A stretch of 64,000 nucleotides of DNA, taken from the NCBI GenBank assembly GCA_003573975.1, contig AP018533.1, positions 2,666,319 to 2,730,318 of the forward strand, written 5' to 3'. A model generated the notes under the pieces. It did no database searches and was not told where the DNA came from. It worked only from the letters and a program-made list of their open reading frames with translations. The DNA is from Clostridiales bacterium CCNA10 (GTDB lineage Bacteria > Bacillota > Clostridia > Oscillospirales > Oscillospiraceae). Of this stretch, positions 32,117 to 40,744 are shown piece by piece (within the stretch, counting starts at the first letter, position 1; every line of letters starts with the position of its first letter). A program made the position numbers and the translations under genes.

Positions 32117-33424
32117 ATGTACCTTGCTCTGCTTGGCTTTGGTATGATCGTGGTCTTTATGGCTCTGATCATGGCCAAAAAACTTAGTCCATTCACCTCG
32201 CTGATTTTGATTCCGATTCTATTTGGCTTGCTGGCCGGATATGGCTGGGACACCCTGAGTTATGCTATGGACGGCATTAAAGACGTAGCCAGCACCTTTG
32301 CCATGATGACCTTCGCCATCCTCTACTTCGGCATCATGCTCACTGCGGGCATGTTCGATCCCATGGTGGACAAGGTGGTGTCCTGGTGCAAGGGCGATCC
32401 GCTGAAGGTGCTGGTGGGCACCGCCGTGCTGGCCGCCTTCGTCTCGCTGGACGGGGACGGAACCACTACAGTCATGATCTGCTGCACCGCCATGCTCCCC
32501 ATCTATGAGCGGCTGCATATCAAGAAGATCTATCTGGCCACTCTCATCATCCTGCAGAACTGCATCATGAACCTGATCCCCTGGGGCGGTCCCACCGCCC
32601 GGGTCATGTCGGTGATGCAGCTGGACGCCGGCGAGATCCTGGCTCCTCTGGTCCCTGGCATGGTACTGGGCGCTCTCTACTCGGTAGGCGTCAGCTACTA
32701 TCTGGGCCTGAAAGAACGCAAGCGCCTGGGCGTCACCAAGTGCGTGGAGAATATTGTGTCCAAGGTGGAGCTCTCTGAGGAGGAGGCCGCCTGGAAGCGC
32801 CCCAAGCTGATCTTCTTTAACCTCATCCTCACCGCCGCCGTTATCGTGGCCCTGGTGATGGGCCTGGCCTCCTCCGCCATTCTCTTTGGCGTGGGCACCG
32901 CCATCGCCCTGCTGGTCAACTACCCCAATCAGAAGACCCAGCGGCAGGTCATCAGCTCGGTGGCCCCCGACATGATCAACGTGGTCATGATGGTGCTGGG
33001 CGCCGGCGTGCTCATGGGCGTGCTCAACGGCCCGGAGGGTGCGGGCATGTCCAACGCCATCGCAGAGCTGCTGGTCTCTATCATTCCCGAGTCCCTGGGC
33101 AGCTACTTCGCCGTTATCATCGCCTTCATCAGCGCCCCCGGCACCTACCTGCTCAACAACGACGCGTTCTACTACGGGGTGCTGCCTCCCCTGGCCGCCA
33201 CGGCTCAGGCCTACGGGTTTACCAACCTGCAGATTGGCTTTGCCGCCCTTATGGGCCAGGCCTTCCATTTCCTGAGCCCCCTGGTTCCCTTCATCTACCT
33301 GCTGATGGACAAGACCGAGATCACTCTGGCTCAGTATCAGGGCTACATCTTCAAATGGTGCATCGGCATCTTCGTGATCTTCATGGCCATGGGCTTTGTC
33401 ACTGGAAGCTTGGCGATTCTATAA
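32117..33424 (+). CDS. CitMHS-family citrate transporter
   Basis: A 435-residue polytopic protein with about 12 helices. ATG 32117 follows AGGAAAGGGG. LDGDGTTTVMICCTAMLPIY and IPWGGPTARVMSVMQLD match the CitM/CitH metal-citrate transporters. It heads the citrate lyase cluster, so import of citrate, probably as a Mg2+ or Ca2+ complex with protons, is the expected role. A hairpin separates it from citD 165 bp downstream. Confidence 0.9.
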   Translation: MYLALLGFGMIVVFMALIMAKKLSPFTSLILIPILFGLLAGYGWDTLSYAMDGIKDVASTFAMMTFAILYFGIMLTAGMFDPMVDKVVSWCKGDPLKVLVGTAVLAAFVSLDGDGTTTVMICCTAMLPIYERLHIKKIYLATLIILQNCIMNLIPWGGPTARVMSVMQLDAGEILAPLVPGMVLGALYSVGVSYYLGLKERKRLGVTKCVENIVSKVELSEEEAAWKRPKLIFFNLILTAAVIVALVMGLASSAILFGVGTAIALLVNYPNQKTQRQVISSVAPDMINVVMMVLGAGVLMGVLNGPEGAGMSNAIAELLVSIIPESLGSYFAVIIAFISAPGTYLLNNDAFYYGVLPPLAATAQAYGFTNLQIGFAALMGQAFHFLSPLVPFIYLLMDKTEITLAQYQGYIFKWCIGIFVIFMAMGFVTGSLAIL

Positions 33425-33464
33425 CATGACAACCTCCTTCCACACTCTCCTATATCCCTGACCG

Positions 33465-33502
33465 AGCAGCCGGCGGGAGGCACCGTCCTTCCGCCGGCTG
33501 CT
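33465..33502 (+). promoter_or_regulatory. Intercistronic hairpin between transporter and citD
   Basis: A perfect 12-bp stem AGCAGCCGGCGG / CCGCCGGCTGCT with a 14-nt loop but no T-tract after it. It may stabilise or process the mRNA rather than terminate it. Confidence 0.45.
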
Positions 33503-33589
33503 TATAGAGGAGAAGCCATCCATCAATCCAGCAGGTCAAGACGAGTTTCAACACAACATATCGCAGGAACAACGACAGGAGGAATATAT

Positions 33590-33892
33590 ATGGAGATCCA
33601 AAAAGCTGCCGTGGCAGGCACTCTGGAATCCAGCGACGCCCAGGTGACGGTAGAGCCTGGGGCCGGCGGGGTCCAGCTGGAGCTGAGCAGCAGCGTGATG
33701 AACCAGTACGGCCGCCAGATCCGGGCCACGGTGCTGGAGACGCTGGAGCGGCTGGGCGTCACCGACGCCCAGGTGACCGTGGTGGACAAGGGGGCCCTGG
33801 ACTGCACCCTGAAGGCCCGTGTGGAGTGCGCGGTGTTCCGCTCCTGCGGGCAGTCCGCCCAAAATATTCCCTGGGGAGGTGTGGTGCGATGA
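33590..33892 (+). CDS. citD: Citrate lyase acyl carrier protein (gamma subunit)
   Basis: A 100-residue carrier. VAGTLESSDAQVTVEP carries the serine (residue 14) that receives the phosphoribosyl-dephospho-CoA prosthetic group. It holds the acetyl/citryl thioester during lyase turnover. The stop overlaps the citE start (ATGA), so carrier and lyase subunits are translationally coupled. Confidence 0.95.
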   Translation: MEIQKAAVAGTLESSDAQVTVEPGAGGVQLELSSSVMNQYGRQIRATVLETLERLGVTDAQVTVVDKGALDCTLKARVECAVFRSCGQSAQNIPWGGVVR

Positions 33893-34803
33893 TCCCTCGT
33901 CCCAGACCGGAGCGGTTCCGGCTGCGCCGGACCATGATGTTTATGAATGCCCAGAAGCCGGGCCTGATCAAGGACGCCTATATCTACGGCTGCGACTCCA
34001 TTATGCTGGACCTGGAGGACGCGGTGGCGGAGAACCAGAAGGACGCCGCCCGCTTCTCCCTGTACCACGCTCTGAAGACCATCGACTACGGCGATACCGA
34101 GGTCATCGTGCGCATCAACGGCCTGGACACCCCCCACTGGCAGGAGGACGTCCGGGTGTGCGTGGCCGGCGGAGCCGACGGCATCCGCATCGCCAAGTGC
34201 GAGAGCGCCCAGGACGTGCTGACCGTGGAGCGCGCCGTGGAGGCCGCCGAGGAGGAGTTCGGCGTGGAGAAGGGCCGCACCCTGCTCATGGCCGCCCTGG
34301 AGAGCCCCAAGGGCATTTTGAACGCCTATGAGATCTGCGCGGCCTCGGACCGGATGTTCGGCGTGGCCATCTCCGGCGGCGACTTCCGCAAGTGTATGCA
34401 GACCGTGCCCCAGCCCGACGGCGTGGATATGCTGGCCGCCCGGGGACAGATGCTGCTGGCCGCCCGTGCCGCCGGGATCCAGTGCTTTGACACGGTGTTC
34501 ACCAACCTGGACGATGAGGAGGGCTTCCGGGCCGAGGTCCTGCAAAACAAGGCCATGGGCTTTGACGGCAAGAGCCTCATCAACCCCAAGCAGATCCGCT
34601 TCGTCCACCAGGTATTCGCCCCCACGGAGAAGGAGGTCCGCCAGGCGGAGAAGATCATCCGGGCCTACCGGGAGCAGTCCGCCGCCGGTGTGGGCGTGTT
34701 CACCGTGGACGGCAAGATGATCGACATCGCATTCATTCCCGGGGCGGAGCGCACCCTGAAGCTGGCCCGGGCCTGCGGTATGTACGAGGGGGATTTGGTA
34801 TGA
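33889..34803 (+). CDS. citE: Citrate lyase beta subunit (citryl-ACP lyase)
   Basis: A 304-residue subunit with ATG 33889 in the ATGA overlap with citD. RRTMMFMNAQKPGLIKDAY and DSIMLDLEDAVAENQKDAA are the CitE TIM-barrel signatures, and the Mg2+-binding region ALESPKGILNAYEICAAS follows. It cleaves citryl-ACP to oxaloacetate and acetyl-ACP. Overlaps citF by 4 bp. Confidence 0.96.
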   Translation: MIPRPRPERFRLRRTMMFMNAQKPGLIKDAYIYGCDSIMLDLEDAVAENQKDAARFSLYHALKTIDYGDTEVIVRINGLDTPHWQEDVRVCVAGGADGIRIAKCESAQDVLTVERAVEAAEEEFGVEKGRTLLMAALESPKGILNAYEICAASDRMFGVAISGGDFRKCMQTVPQPDGVDMLAARGQMLLAARAAGIQCFDTVFTNLDDEEGFRAEVLQNKAMGFDGKSLINPKQIRFVHQVFAPTEKEVRQAEKIIRAYREQSAAGVGVFTVDGKMIDIAFIPGAERTLKLARACGMYEGDLV

Positions 34804-36365
34804 AAAACGCAGTAGGACGTGAGATCCCGGATTACCTCCTGACCGAAGGCCGGGAGGTCTATCAGGGCAAAAACTATATGGACGGCAAATATATTCAGAA
34901 GGCCTCTCCCCGCACCCGGCGGTATGAAAAGCCCCAGGAGAGCAAGCTGGTGGACAGTCTGGCGCAGGCCCTGCGCCAGTGCGGCGCCCGGAGCGGCATG
35001 ACCTTCTCCTTCCACCACCACCTGCGCGACGGGGACTATGTGGTCAACCTGGTGATGGCCGCCGCCATCGAGGAGCTGGGCCTGAAAGATTTGACCATCG
35101 CGGCCACCAGCCTGGGCTCCGCCCACGATCCCATCGCCGGCTACATCGAGCAGGGCAAGGTGGTCGGCATCCAGACCTCGGGCATCCGGGGCAGAATGGG
35201 CGAGGTGGTGTCCGCGGGCAAGCTCAAGACCCCCGCCGTCATCCGCAGCCACGGCGGACGCCCCCGGGCCATTGAGGCCGGAGAGGTCCACATCGACATC
35301 GCTTTCGTGGCCGCCCCCACCAGCGACTGCGTAGGCAACTGCCGGGGCGTGGGCGGCAAGAGCGACTGCGGCTCCCTGGGCTACGCCATGACCGACGCCA
35401 AGTACGCCGACCATGTGGTGGTGGTCACCGACTGCCTGGTGGACTTTCCCAACTTCCCGGCCAGCGTAGAGGCCATCGACGTGGACGCCGTGGTGGTGGT
35501 GGACTCCATCGGCAATCCCAAGAAGATCGCATCCGCCGCCGCCCGCATCTCCCAGAATCCCCGGGATCTGATGATGGCGGAGAACGTGGCCAAGGTCATC
35601 GCCTCCACCCCCTATTTCAAGGACGGCTTCTCCTTCCAGACCGGCGTGGGAGGCCCCTCCCTGGCCGCCAACCTGTTCCTGGAGCAGTATATGGATGAGC
35701 GGAACATCAAAATGGGCTGGGCCATCGGCGGCATCTGCGGCCCCATGGTGGAACTGCTGAAAAAGGGCAAGGTGGGCAAGGTCATCGATGTGCAGGACTT
35801 TGACCTGGACGCGGTGAACTCCATCCACCAGACCCCCAACCACTTTGAAATGAGCGCCAGCCAGTACGCCAATCCCGCCAACAAGGGGGCGTTTGTCAAC
35901 AAGCTGGACTTTGTGGTGCTGGCCGCCCTGGAGGTGGACACGGACTTCAATGTCAACGTGCTCACCGGCTCGGACGGCGTCCTGCGGGGCGCGCCCGGCG
36001 GACACCCGGACACGGCGGCGGGCAGCAAGTGCTGCATCATCGTCACCCCCCTGACCCGCGGCCGGATGGCCACCGTGTGCGAGCACGTGGTCACCGTCAC
36101 CACCCCCGGCGACTGCGTGGATGTGCTGGTCACTGACTACGGCATCGCGGTCAATCCCCTGCGTCCTGACCTGATCGCCTGCCTGGATCAGGCCGGCATC
36201 CCCCATGTGCCCATCGAGACACTGAAGGAGAAGGCCTACTCCCTGGTGGGTCGCCCGGAGGATTTGCAGTGGGAGGACCAGGTGGTCGCCGTGCTGGAGG
36301 CCCGGGACGGCACCATCCTGGACGTGGTGCGAAAAATCAAGCCCTACGATCCGGAAAACAGCTGA
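34800..36365 (+). CDS. citF: Citrate lyase alpha subunit (citrate CoA-transferase)
   Basis: A 521-residue acetyl-ACP:citrate ACP-transferase. FSFHHHLRDGDYVVNLVM and GVGGPSLAANLFLEQYMDE match CitF, and the length is right. It swaps acetyl for citryl on CitD, starting each catalytic round. It completes the D-E-F core of the lyase. A hairpin follows the gene before citC. Confidence 0.96.
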   Translation: MKNAVGREIPDYLLTEGREVYQGKNYMDGKYIQKASPRTRRYEKPQESKLVDSLAQALRQCGARSGMTFSFHHHLRDGDYVVNLVMAAAIEELGLKDLTIAATSLGSAHDPIAGYIEQGKVVGIQTSGIRGRMGEVVSAGKLKTPAVIRSHGGRPRAIEAGEVHIDIAFVAAPTSDCVGNCRGVGGKSDCGSLGYAMTDAKYADHVVVVTDCLVDFPNFPASVEAIDVDAVVVVDSIGNPKKIASAAARISQNPRDLMMAENVAKVIASTPYFKDGFSFQTGVGGPSLAANLFLEQYMDERNIKMGWAIGGICGPMVELLKKGKVGKVIDVQDFDLDAVNSIHQTPNHFEMSASQYANPANKGAFVNKLDFVVLAALEVDTDFNVNVLTGSDGVLRGAPGGHPDTAAGSKCCIIVTPLTRGRMATVCEHVVTVTTPGDCVDVLVTDYGIAVNPLRPDLIACLDQAGIPHVPIETLKEKAYSLVGRPEDLQWEDQVVAVLEARDGTILDVVRKIKPYDPENS

Positions 36366-36409
36366 TTTTGTTTCCTATTTGCTCTCATCTGTGATACCAT
36401 AGCGTCAAC

Positions 36410-36437
36410 GGGGCCGCCGCGGCTGCGGCGGCCCCTG
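36410..36437 (+). terminator. Hairpin after citF (weak or partial terminator)
   Basis: A perfect 11-bp stem GGGGCCGCCGC / GCGGCGGCCCC with a 4-nt loop, then TGACTGTATTTT. It may lower expression of citC and citXG relative to the lyase core. Confidence 0.55.
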
Positions 36438-36459
36438 ACTGTATTTTGGAGGTACCCCC

Positions 36460-37503
36460 ATGTCCTACACCCTGTCTGAGATCCATCCGGACGACCACCG
36501 CGGTATGGCCCAAGTCCGCAACCTGCTGGAGCAGGAGGGCATCCGCCGGGACGGGAACCTGGACTATACCTGCGGCATCTTTAACGATGACTGGGAGTTG
36601 GCCGCCACCGGGAGCTGCTTCGGCAATACCATCCGCTGTCTGGCCGTCTCCGGCCGCCACCGGGGGGAGGGGCTGCTCAATCAGATCGTCAGCCACCTGG
36701 TGGAGGTGCAGCTGGCCCGGGGCAACGCCCACCTGTTCCTCTATACCAAGCCGGACAGCGCCCAATACCTGTCCGACCTGGGCTTTTATGAGATCGTCCG
36801 CGTGCCCGGCTCCCTGGTGTTCATGGAGAACCGGCGGGGCGGCTTTGACCGGTACTGCGCGTCCCTGTCCCCAAAGCCCCAGGAGGGGCAGTCCACCGCC
36901 GGCGTGGTGATGAACGCCAACCCCTTCACCCTGGGGCACCGGCATCTGGTGGAGCGGGCGGCCCGTGAAAACGACGTTGTCCACCTCTTCGTTCTCTCCG
37001 AGGAGGCCGGTCCCATCCCCTCCGCCGTCCGGCGTGAGCTGGTGGAACAGGGCGTTCGGGACCTGCCCAACGTGTTCTGCCACGCCACCGGCCCCTACCT
37101 CATCAGCTCCGCCACCTTCCCCAGCTACTTTCTGAAGGACTCCGATACAGTCATTCGGACCCAGGCGGAGCTGGACCTGAGGATCTTCTGTCAGATCGCC
37201 CGGCGGCTGGGGATCCAAAGGCGCTATGTGGGGCAGGAGCGCAGCAGCCATGTCACCCGTCTCTATAACGAGGTCATGTGCCAAAAGTTGCCTGAAGCGG
37301 GGATCCAGTGCGTCGAGATCCCCCGCCTGACCCGGGACGGGGCCGCCGTCAGCGCCAGCGCGGTGCGCCAGGCCATCCACGACGGCCAGCCGGAGCGCAT
37401 CCGGGACTGGGTGCCCGCAAGCACCTATGACTTCTTCACCGGCCCCCGGGGCGCGTCCGTCTGCGCCGCCATCCAGCGGGAGGCAGAGGTGATCCACCAT
37501 TGA
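36460..37503 (+). CDS. citC: Citrate (pro-3S)-lyase ligase
   Basis: A 347-residue enzyme that acetylates the prosthetic thiol of CitD using ATP and acetate, switching the lyase on. An N-terminal GNAT-like region (CLAVSGRHRGEGLLNQIVSH) precedes the nucleotidyltransferase domain with MNANPFTLGHRHLVERAA (TxGH motif) and ASAVRQAIHDG. ATG 36460 follows GGAGG. It comes after citF rather than before citD as in Klebsiella. Confidence 0.93.
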   Translation: MSYTLSEIHPDDHRGMAQVRNLLEQEGIRRDGNLDYTCGIFNDDWELAATGSCFGNTIRCLAVSGRHRGEGLLNQIVSHLVEVQLARGNAHLFLYTKPDSAQYLSDLGFYEIVRVPGSLVFMENRRGGFDRYCASLSPKPQEGQSTAGVVMNANPFTLGHRHLVERAARENDVVHLFVLSEEAGPIPSAVRRELVEQGVRDLPNVFCHATGPYLISSATFPSYFLKDSDTVIRTQAELDLRIFCQIARRLGIQRRYVGQERSSHVTRLYNEVMCQKLPEAGIQCVEIPRLTRDGAAVSASAVRQAIHDGQPERIRDWVPASTYDFFTGPRGASVCAAIQREAEVIHH

Positions 37504-37543
37504 AACGGAGGTGCTTCCCGCCATGGAGCAGGAGGTCACGTTG

Positions 37544-38881
37544 ATGGAGATGCTGGAGGCCCGGGAGGCCAGAGCCCGCCGCCAGCGGGAGCTGCTGGAC
37601 TGCCTGAGCTGTCCAGTGGTCTCCTTCACCATGAATATCCCAGGCCCGGTGAAAAACGGACCGGTGATCCGGCGCGCCTTCCGGGAGGGACTGCTCCGCC
37701 TGGACGCCGCCCTGGACGCCCCCGGCCTGGGCGTCGTCTCCCGGGAAGAGATCGACCTCCCCACGGGCTGCGAAGCCCTGTGGGCCGTCTCCGGACCGGG
37801 CCGGACCATCAAGGAGCTGTGCGCCGCCATTGAGGACCGGGATCCCCTTGGGCGGCTGTTCGACCTGGATGTGCTGGACCCGGAGCGGGGCGGGTGGAGC
37901 CGGGAGGACCTGGGGCTGTCTCCCCGGCGCTGCCTGGTCTGCGGCAGGGAGGGAAAAGGCTGCGCCTCCCGGCGGCTCCACTCGGTGGAGGAGCTCCAGG
38001 AGAAGACCCGTGAGATTTTAACGGGCTTCTTTGCCCGGCAGGACCGGGAGGCCCTGGCCGGACAGGCCGCCCGCGCCCTGATGTACGAGGTGTGCACCAC
38101 CCCCAAGCCCGGGCTGGTGGACCGGCACAACAACGGCAGCCACAGGGATATGGACCTGTTCACCTTCCTGGACAGCACCACCGCCCTGCTCCCCTATTGG
38201 CATCAGGCGGTCTCCATCGGCCAGGAGACCGCCGGCCTCCTCCCGGAGGAAACCTTTGCCCGCCTCCGGGAGGCCGGGCTGGCGGCGGAGCGGGCCATGT
38301 TCCGTGCCACCGGCGGGGTAAACACCCACAAGGGGGCCGTTTTCTCTCTGGGCTGCGTCCTGGGGGCCGCCGGGCGGCTGTGGACCCTGGAGGGGCCCTG
38401 CCGGGACGCCGCGCGCCTGCTGGCGGAGTGCGCCCTGATGTCCGCCAGTGCAGCAGAGGAGGCCTTCTCCGCCCTCACCCCGGAAACCGCCCGCACCTTC
38501 GGGGCCCGGCTGTATTTGGAAACCGGACTGCGGGGGATCCGGGGCGAGGTGGCCGGCGGTTTCCCCTCCGTCCTGGAAACCGGTCTGCCCACCCTCCGCG
38601 CCCTGCTGCGGGAGGGCGTCAGCCTGGAGCGGGCCGGTATCTCCGTCCTCCTGGCCCTGATGGCCCGGACGTCGGATACCAACCTCATCGCCCGGGGCGG
38701 GCCGGAGGGACAGCGCTGGGCCGCGGCACAGGCGGCGGAGCTGCTGGCCCAGAGCCCCCTCCCCGCTCTGGAGGCGGTGGAGGCCCTGGACCGGGAGATG
38801 ATCCGAAGGAACCTCTCCCCCGGCGGATGCGCCGACCTGCTGGCTGTCACCTACTTCCTCCACGCCGTCACAGACGGCTGA
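37544..38881 (+). CDS. citXG: CitX-CitG fusion: holo-citrate lyase synthase and prosthetic-group precursor synthase
   Basis: About 445 residues. ATG 37544 has AGGAGG 8 bp upstream; in-frame starts at 37523 and 37511 are also possible. Residues about 1-165 match CitX (SFTMNIPGPVKNGPVIRRAF, then RCLVCGREGKGCASRR), which transfers the prosthetic group to CitD. Residues about 180-445 match CitG (TTPKPGLVDRHNNGSHRDMD, then GGVNTHKGAVFSLG), which makes triphosphoribosyl-dephospho-CoA. The fusion puts synthesis and attachment on one chain, as in the Haemophilus citXG gene. Confidence 0.92.
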   Translation: MEMLEAREARARRQRELLDCLSCPVVSFTMNIPGPVKNGPVIRRAFREGLLRLDAALDAPGLGVVSREEIDLPTGCEALWAVSGPGRTIKELCAAIEDRDPLGRLFDLDVLDPERGGWSREDLGLSPRRCLVCGREGKGCASRRLHSVEELQEKTREILTGFFARQDREALAGQAARALMYEVCTTPKPGLVDRHNNGSHRDMDLFTFLDSTTALLPYWHQAVSIGQETAGLLPEETFARLREAGLAAERAMFRATGGVNTHKGAVFSLGCVLGAAGRLWTLEGPCRDAARLLAECALMSASAAEEAFSALTPETARTFGARLYLETGLRGIRGEVAGGFPSVLETGLPTLRALLREGVSLERAGISVLLALMARTSDTNLIARGGPEGQRWAAAQAAELLAQSPLPALEAVEALDREMIRRNLSPGGCADLLAVTYFLHAVTDG

Positions 38882-38899
38882 CAGCTCCCCGGCAGGCGG

Positions 38900-39541
38900 C
38901 TAGCCGCCCCGGGTTACGTCCTGCCTCTGATACCACCGGAGGGCCTGTTCAAAGTCCTCCGGCTGAAAGTCGGGCCAGAGGCGGTCCACCACGAAAAAGT
39001 CCGCATAGACCGACTGGACCGGCAGAAAGCCAGACAACCGCCGCATCCCGCCCCACCGGATCACCATGTCCACCCGGGAGACGTCGCGGGAGCGGAGCTG
39101 CCCACAGATTTTCCTGCGGCTCCCGCCGGGGACCCGGAGGCCGGCCAGGTCCCACTCCCAGCCGTAATTCACCAGGAAATTCACCCGCAGCCCACCGCCG
39201 TTCAGATCCCTGCGCTCCCCATATGGCAGAAGCGCCCGGGGAAACACAGGGGAATCCCGGTCCCCCACCACCAGAAGGGACACCGGCTCCGATGCGATCT
39301 GCTCCACGGCCTGGACGCAGGCGGCGGAAAAGGCCCGGACCTGTTCCGAAGGCCGTCCGCAGTTGTCGGTGGTAAAGCCGTAATATGTGATCTCCCGGAC
39401 TCCCGCGTCCCGCGCCAGCCGGAGCAGCTCCAGCCCCGGCGCCAGCCCGTACGCATAGCCCGCCTCTTTGGCAAGGCCCGCCTGTCTGGCCCAGCGCCTG
39501 TTTCCATCCGGGATGATTCCGATATGTTCTGGGATTCTCAT
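38900..39541 (-). CDS. Divergent cis-prenyltransferase (UppS-like)
   Basis: A 213-residue protein starting at ATG 39541 after AGGAAGG. HIGIIPDGNRRWAR holds the catalytic aspartate and RLWPDFQPEDFEQALRWYQR is the usual ending. Positions normally fixed in undecaprenyl diphosphate synthase differ: FTTDNCGRPSEQV replaces SENWKRPxxEV, IRWGGMRRLSGF replaces IRTGGExRxSNF, and the late Mg2+ glutamate is aspartate (VYADFF). It may be a second, specialised prenyltransferase. No partner gene in the same direction is adjacent. Confidence 0.75.
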   Translation of the reverse strand: MRIPEHIGIIPDGNRRWARQAGLAKEAGYAYGLAPGLELLRLARDAGVREITYYGFTTDNCGRPSEQVRAFSAACVQAVEQIASEPVSLLVVGDRDSPVFPRALLPYGERRDLNGGGLRVNFLVNYGWEWDLAGLRVPGGSRRKICGQLRSRDVSRVDMVIRWGGMRRLSGFLPVQSVYADFFVVDRLWPDFQPEDFEQALRWYQRQDVTRGG

Positions 39542-39616
39542 TGCATCACCTTCCTCCCCATCAGTATGGGTTTTCCTTCCAGTTTTTATGCACGGACACA
39601 TCAGTTCCATTTCCCA

Positions 39617-39650
39617 GACAGGGCGGCGCGCGTGGGCGCGCCGCCCTGTC
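39617..39650. other. GC-rich hairpin between divergent genes
   Basis: A 15-bp stem GACAGGGCGGCGCGC / GCGCGCCGCCCTGTC lies in the 222-bp gap between the UppS-like gene and the methyltransferase. No T-tract; role unknown. Confidence 0.45.
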
Positions 39651-39694
39651 TCTTCTCTGATTCCCCGGAAGTCCGCCGGATGTCCTCCAAATGA

Positions 39695-39723
39695 TTGACG
39701 GCCCACTGCTGAAATGATATACT
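39695..39723 (+). promoter_or_regulatory. Methyltransferase promoter
   Basis: TTGACG (39695-39700), a 17-bp spacer and TATACT (39718-39723). Confidence 0.7.
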
Positions 39724-39763
39724 ATATTAGTTTAATTCGTATGACAGGAGAGGAGTAGCCGAT

Positions 39764-40630
39764 ATGTGGCGTTCCGACCAATGGAAAGATTATGAACTCA
39801 TCGACTGTGGCCGGGGGGAGAAGCTGGAGCGCTGGGGTGACCAGCTGCTGGTCCGGCCCGATCCCCAGGCCATCTGGAACACCCCCCGCACCCACCGGGG
39901 CTGGAAGCAGAATGCGGGCCGGTACGCCCGCTCCTCCAGCGGCGGCGGGCAGTGGCAGAACAAGTCCATGCCGGAGCGCTGGACGGTGTCCTATGGCAGC
40001 CTCACCTTCAATATCAAGCCCATGAACTTCAAGCACACCGGGCTGTTTCCTGAGCAGGCGGCCAACTGGGACTTTGCCCAGGAGCAGATCCGCCGGGCCG
40101 GCCGGCCCATCTCTGTGCTGAACCTGTTCGCCTACACCGGCGGGGCCACCGTGGCCTGCGCCGCCGCCGGGGCCAGCGTCTGCCATGTGGACGCCGCCCG
40201 GGGCATGGTGTCCTGGGCCAGAGAAAACGCCCGTTCCTCCCACCTGGAGGACGCCCCCATCCGCTGGATCGTGGACGACTGCGCCAAATTCGTGGAGCGG
40301 GAGATCCGCCGGGGCCGGAGGTACGACGCCATCATCATGGATCCCCCCAGCTACGGCCGGGGCCCCTCCGGCGAGGTGTGGCGGCTGGAGGAAAACCTGT
40401 ACCCCTTCGTGGAGCTGGTATCCGGGGTGCTGTCTGACGACCCTCTCTTCATCGTCCTCAACTCCTACACCACCGGGCTGGCCCCCTCCGTGCTCACCTA
40501 TATCCTCGAAACTCTGATCTCCAAACGGTTCGGCGGCCACACTGTCAGCGACGAGCTGGGCCTCCCCGTCACTCAGAGCGGGCTGGTCCTCCCCTGCGGC
40601 GCGACCGGACGCTGGACCTCATCCAATTAG
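39764..40630 (+). CDS. Class I SAM-dependent methyltransferase, RlmI/RlmK-like
   Basis: A 288-residue protein. The SAM-binding motif is SVLNLFAYTGGATVACAAAGA, an acidic end of strand 2 follows (CHVDAARGM), and the catalytic loop is IIMDPPSYGRGPSG, as in rRNA (cytosine-C5 or guanine) methyltransferases that carry xDPPxY. Upstream, GLFPEQAANWDF also matches this group. It probably modifies 23S rRNA. It lacks the PUA domain of full-length RlmI. Confidence 0.85.
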   Translation: MWRSDQWKDYELIDCGRGEKLERWGDQLLVRPDPQAIWNTPRTHRGWKQNAGRYARSSSGGGQWQNKSMPERWTVSYGSLTFNIKPMNFKHTGLFPEQAANWDFAQEQIRRAGRPISVLNLFAYTGGATVACAAAGASVCHVDAARGMVSWARENARSSHLEDAPIRWIVDDCAKFVEREIRRGRRYDAIIMDPPSYGRGPSGEVWRLEENLYPFVELVSGVLSDDPLFIVLNSYTTGLAPSVLTYILETLISKRFGGHTVSDELGLPVTQSGLVLPCGATGRWTSSN

Positions 40631-40735
40631 GAATGAGGAATTAGAAATTAGGAATTGCGGCGTTCCGCCGCCGCGCCCAATTTCCAACTCCCAGCTTCTA
40701 ATTTCTAACTCCTAATTCCTAACTCCCCCAAAGGT
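40625..40735. repeat. AT-rich inverted repeat (AATTAGGAATTAG family)
   Basis: The left arm reads approximately aattaggaatgaggaattagaaattag; the right arm about ttctaatttctaactcctaattcctaactcc. Together they form a long imperfect hairpin around a GC core GCGGCG/CGCCGC. A one-armed relative lies at 52408-52485. It separates the methyltransferase from ecfA1. Confidence 0.65.
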
Positions 40736-40744
40736 GGTTTTGTT

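Noticed and set aside
40625-40735. CRISPR-like array at the AT-rich repeats
   Set aside because: Units are contiguous, variable and palindromic, with no spacers; no cas genes are present.
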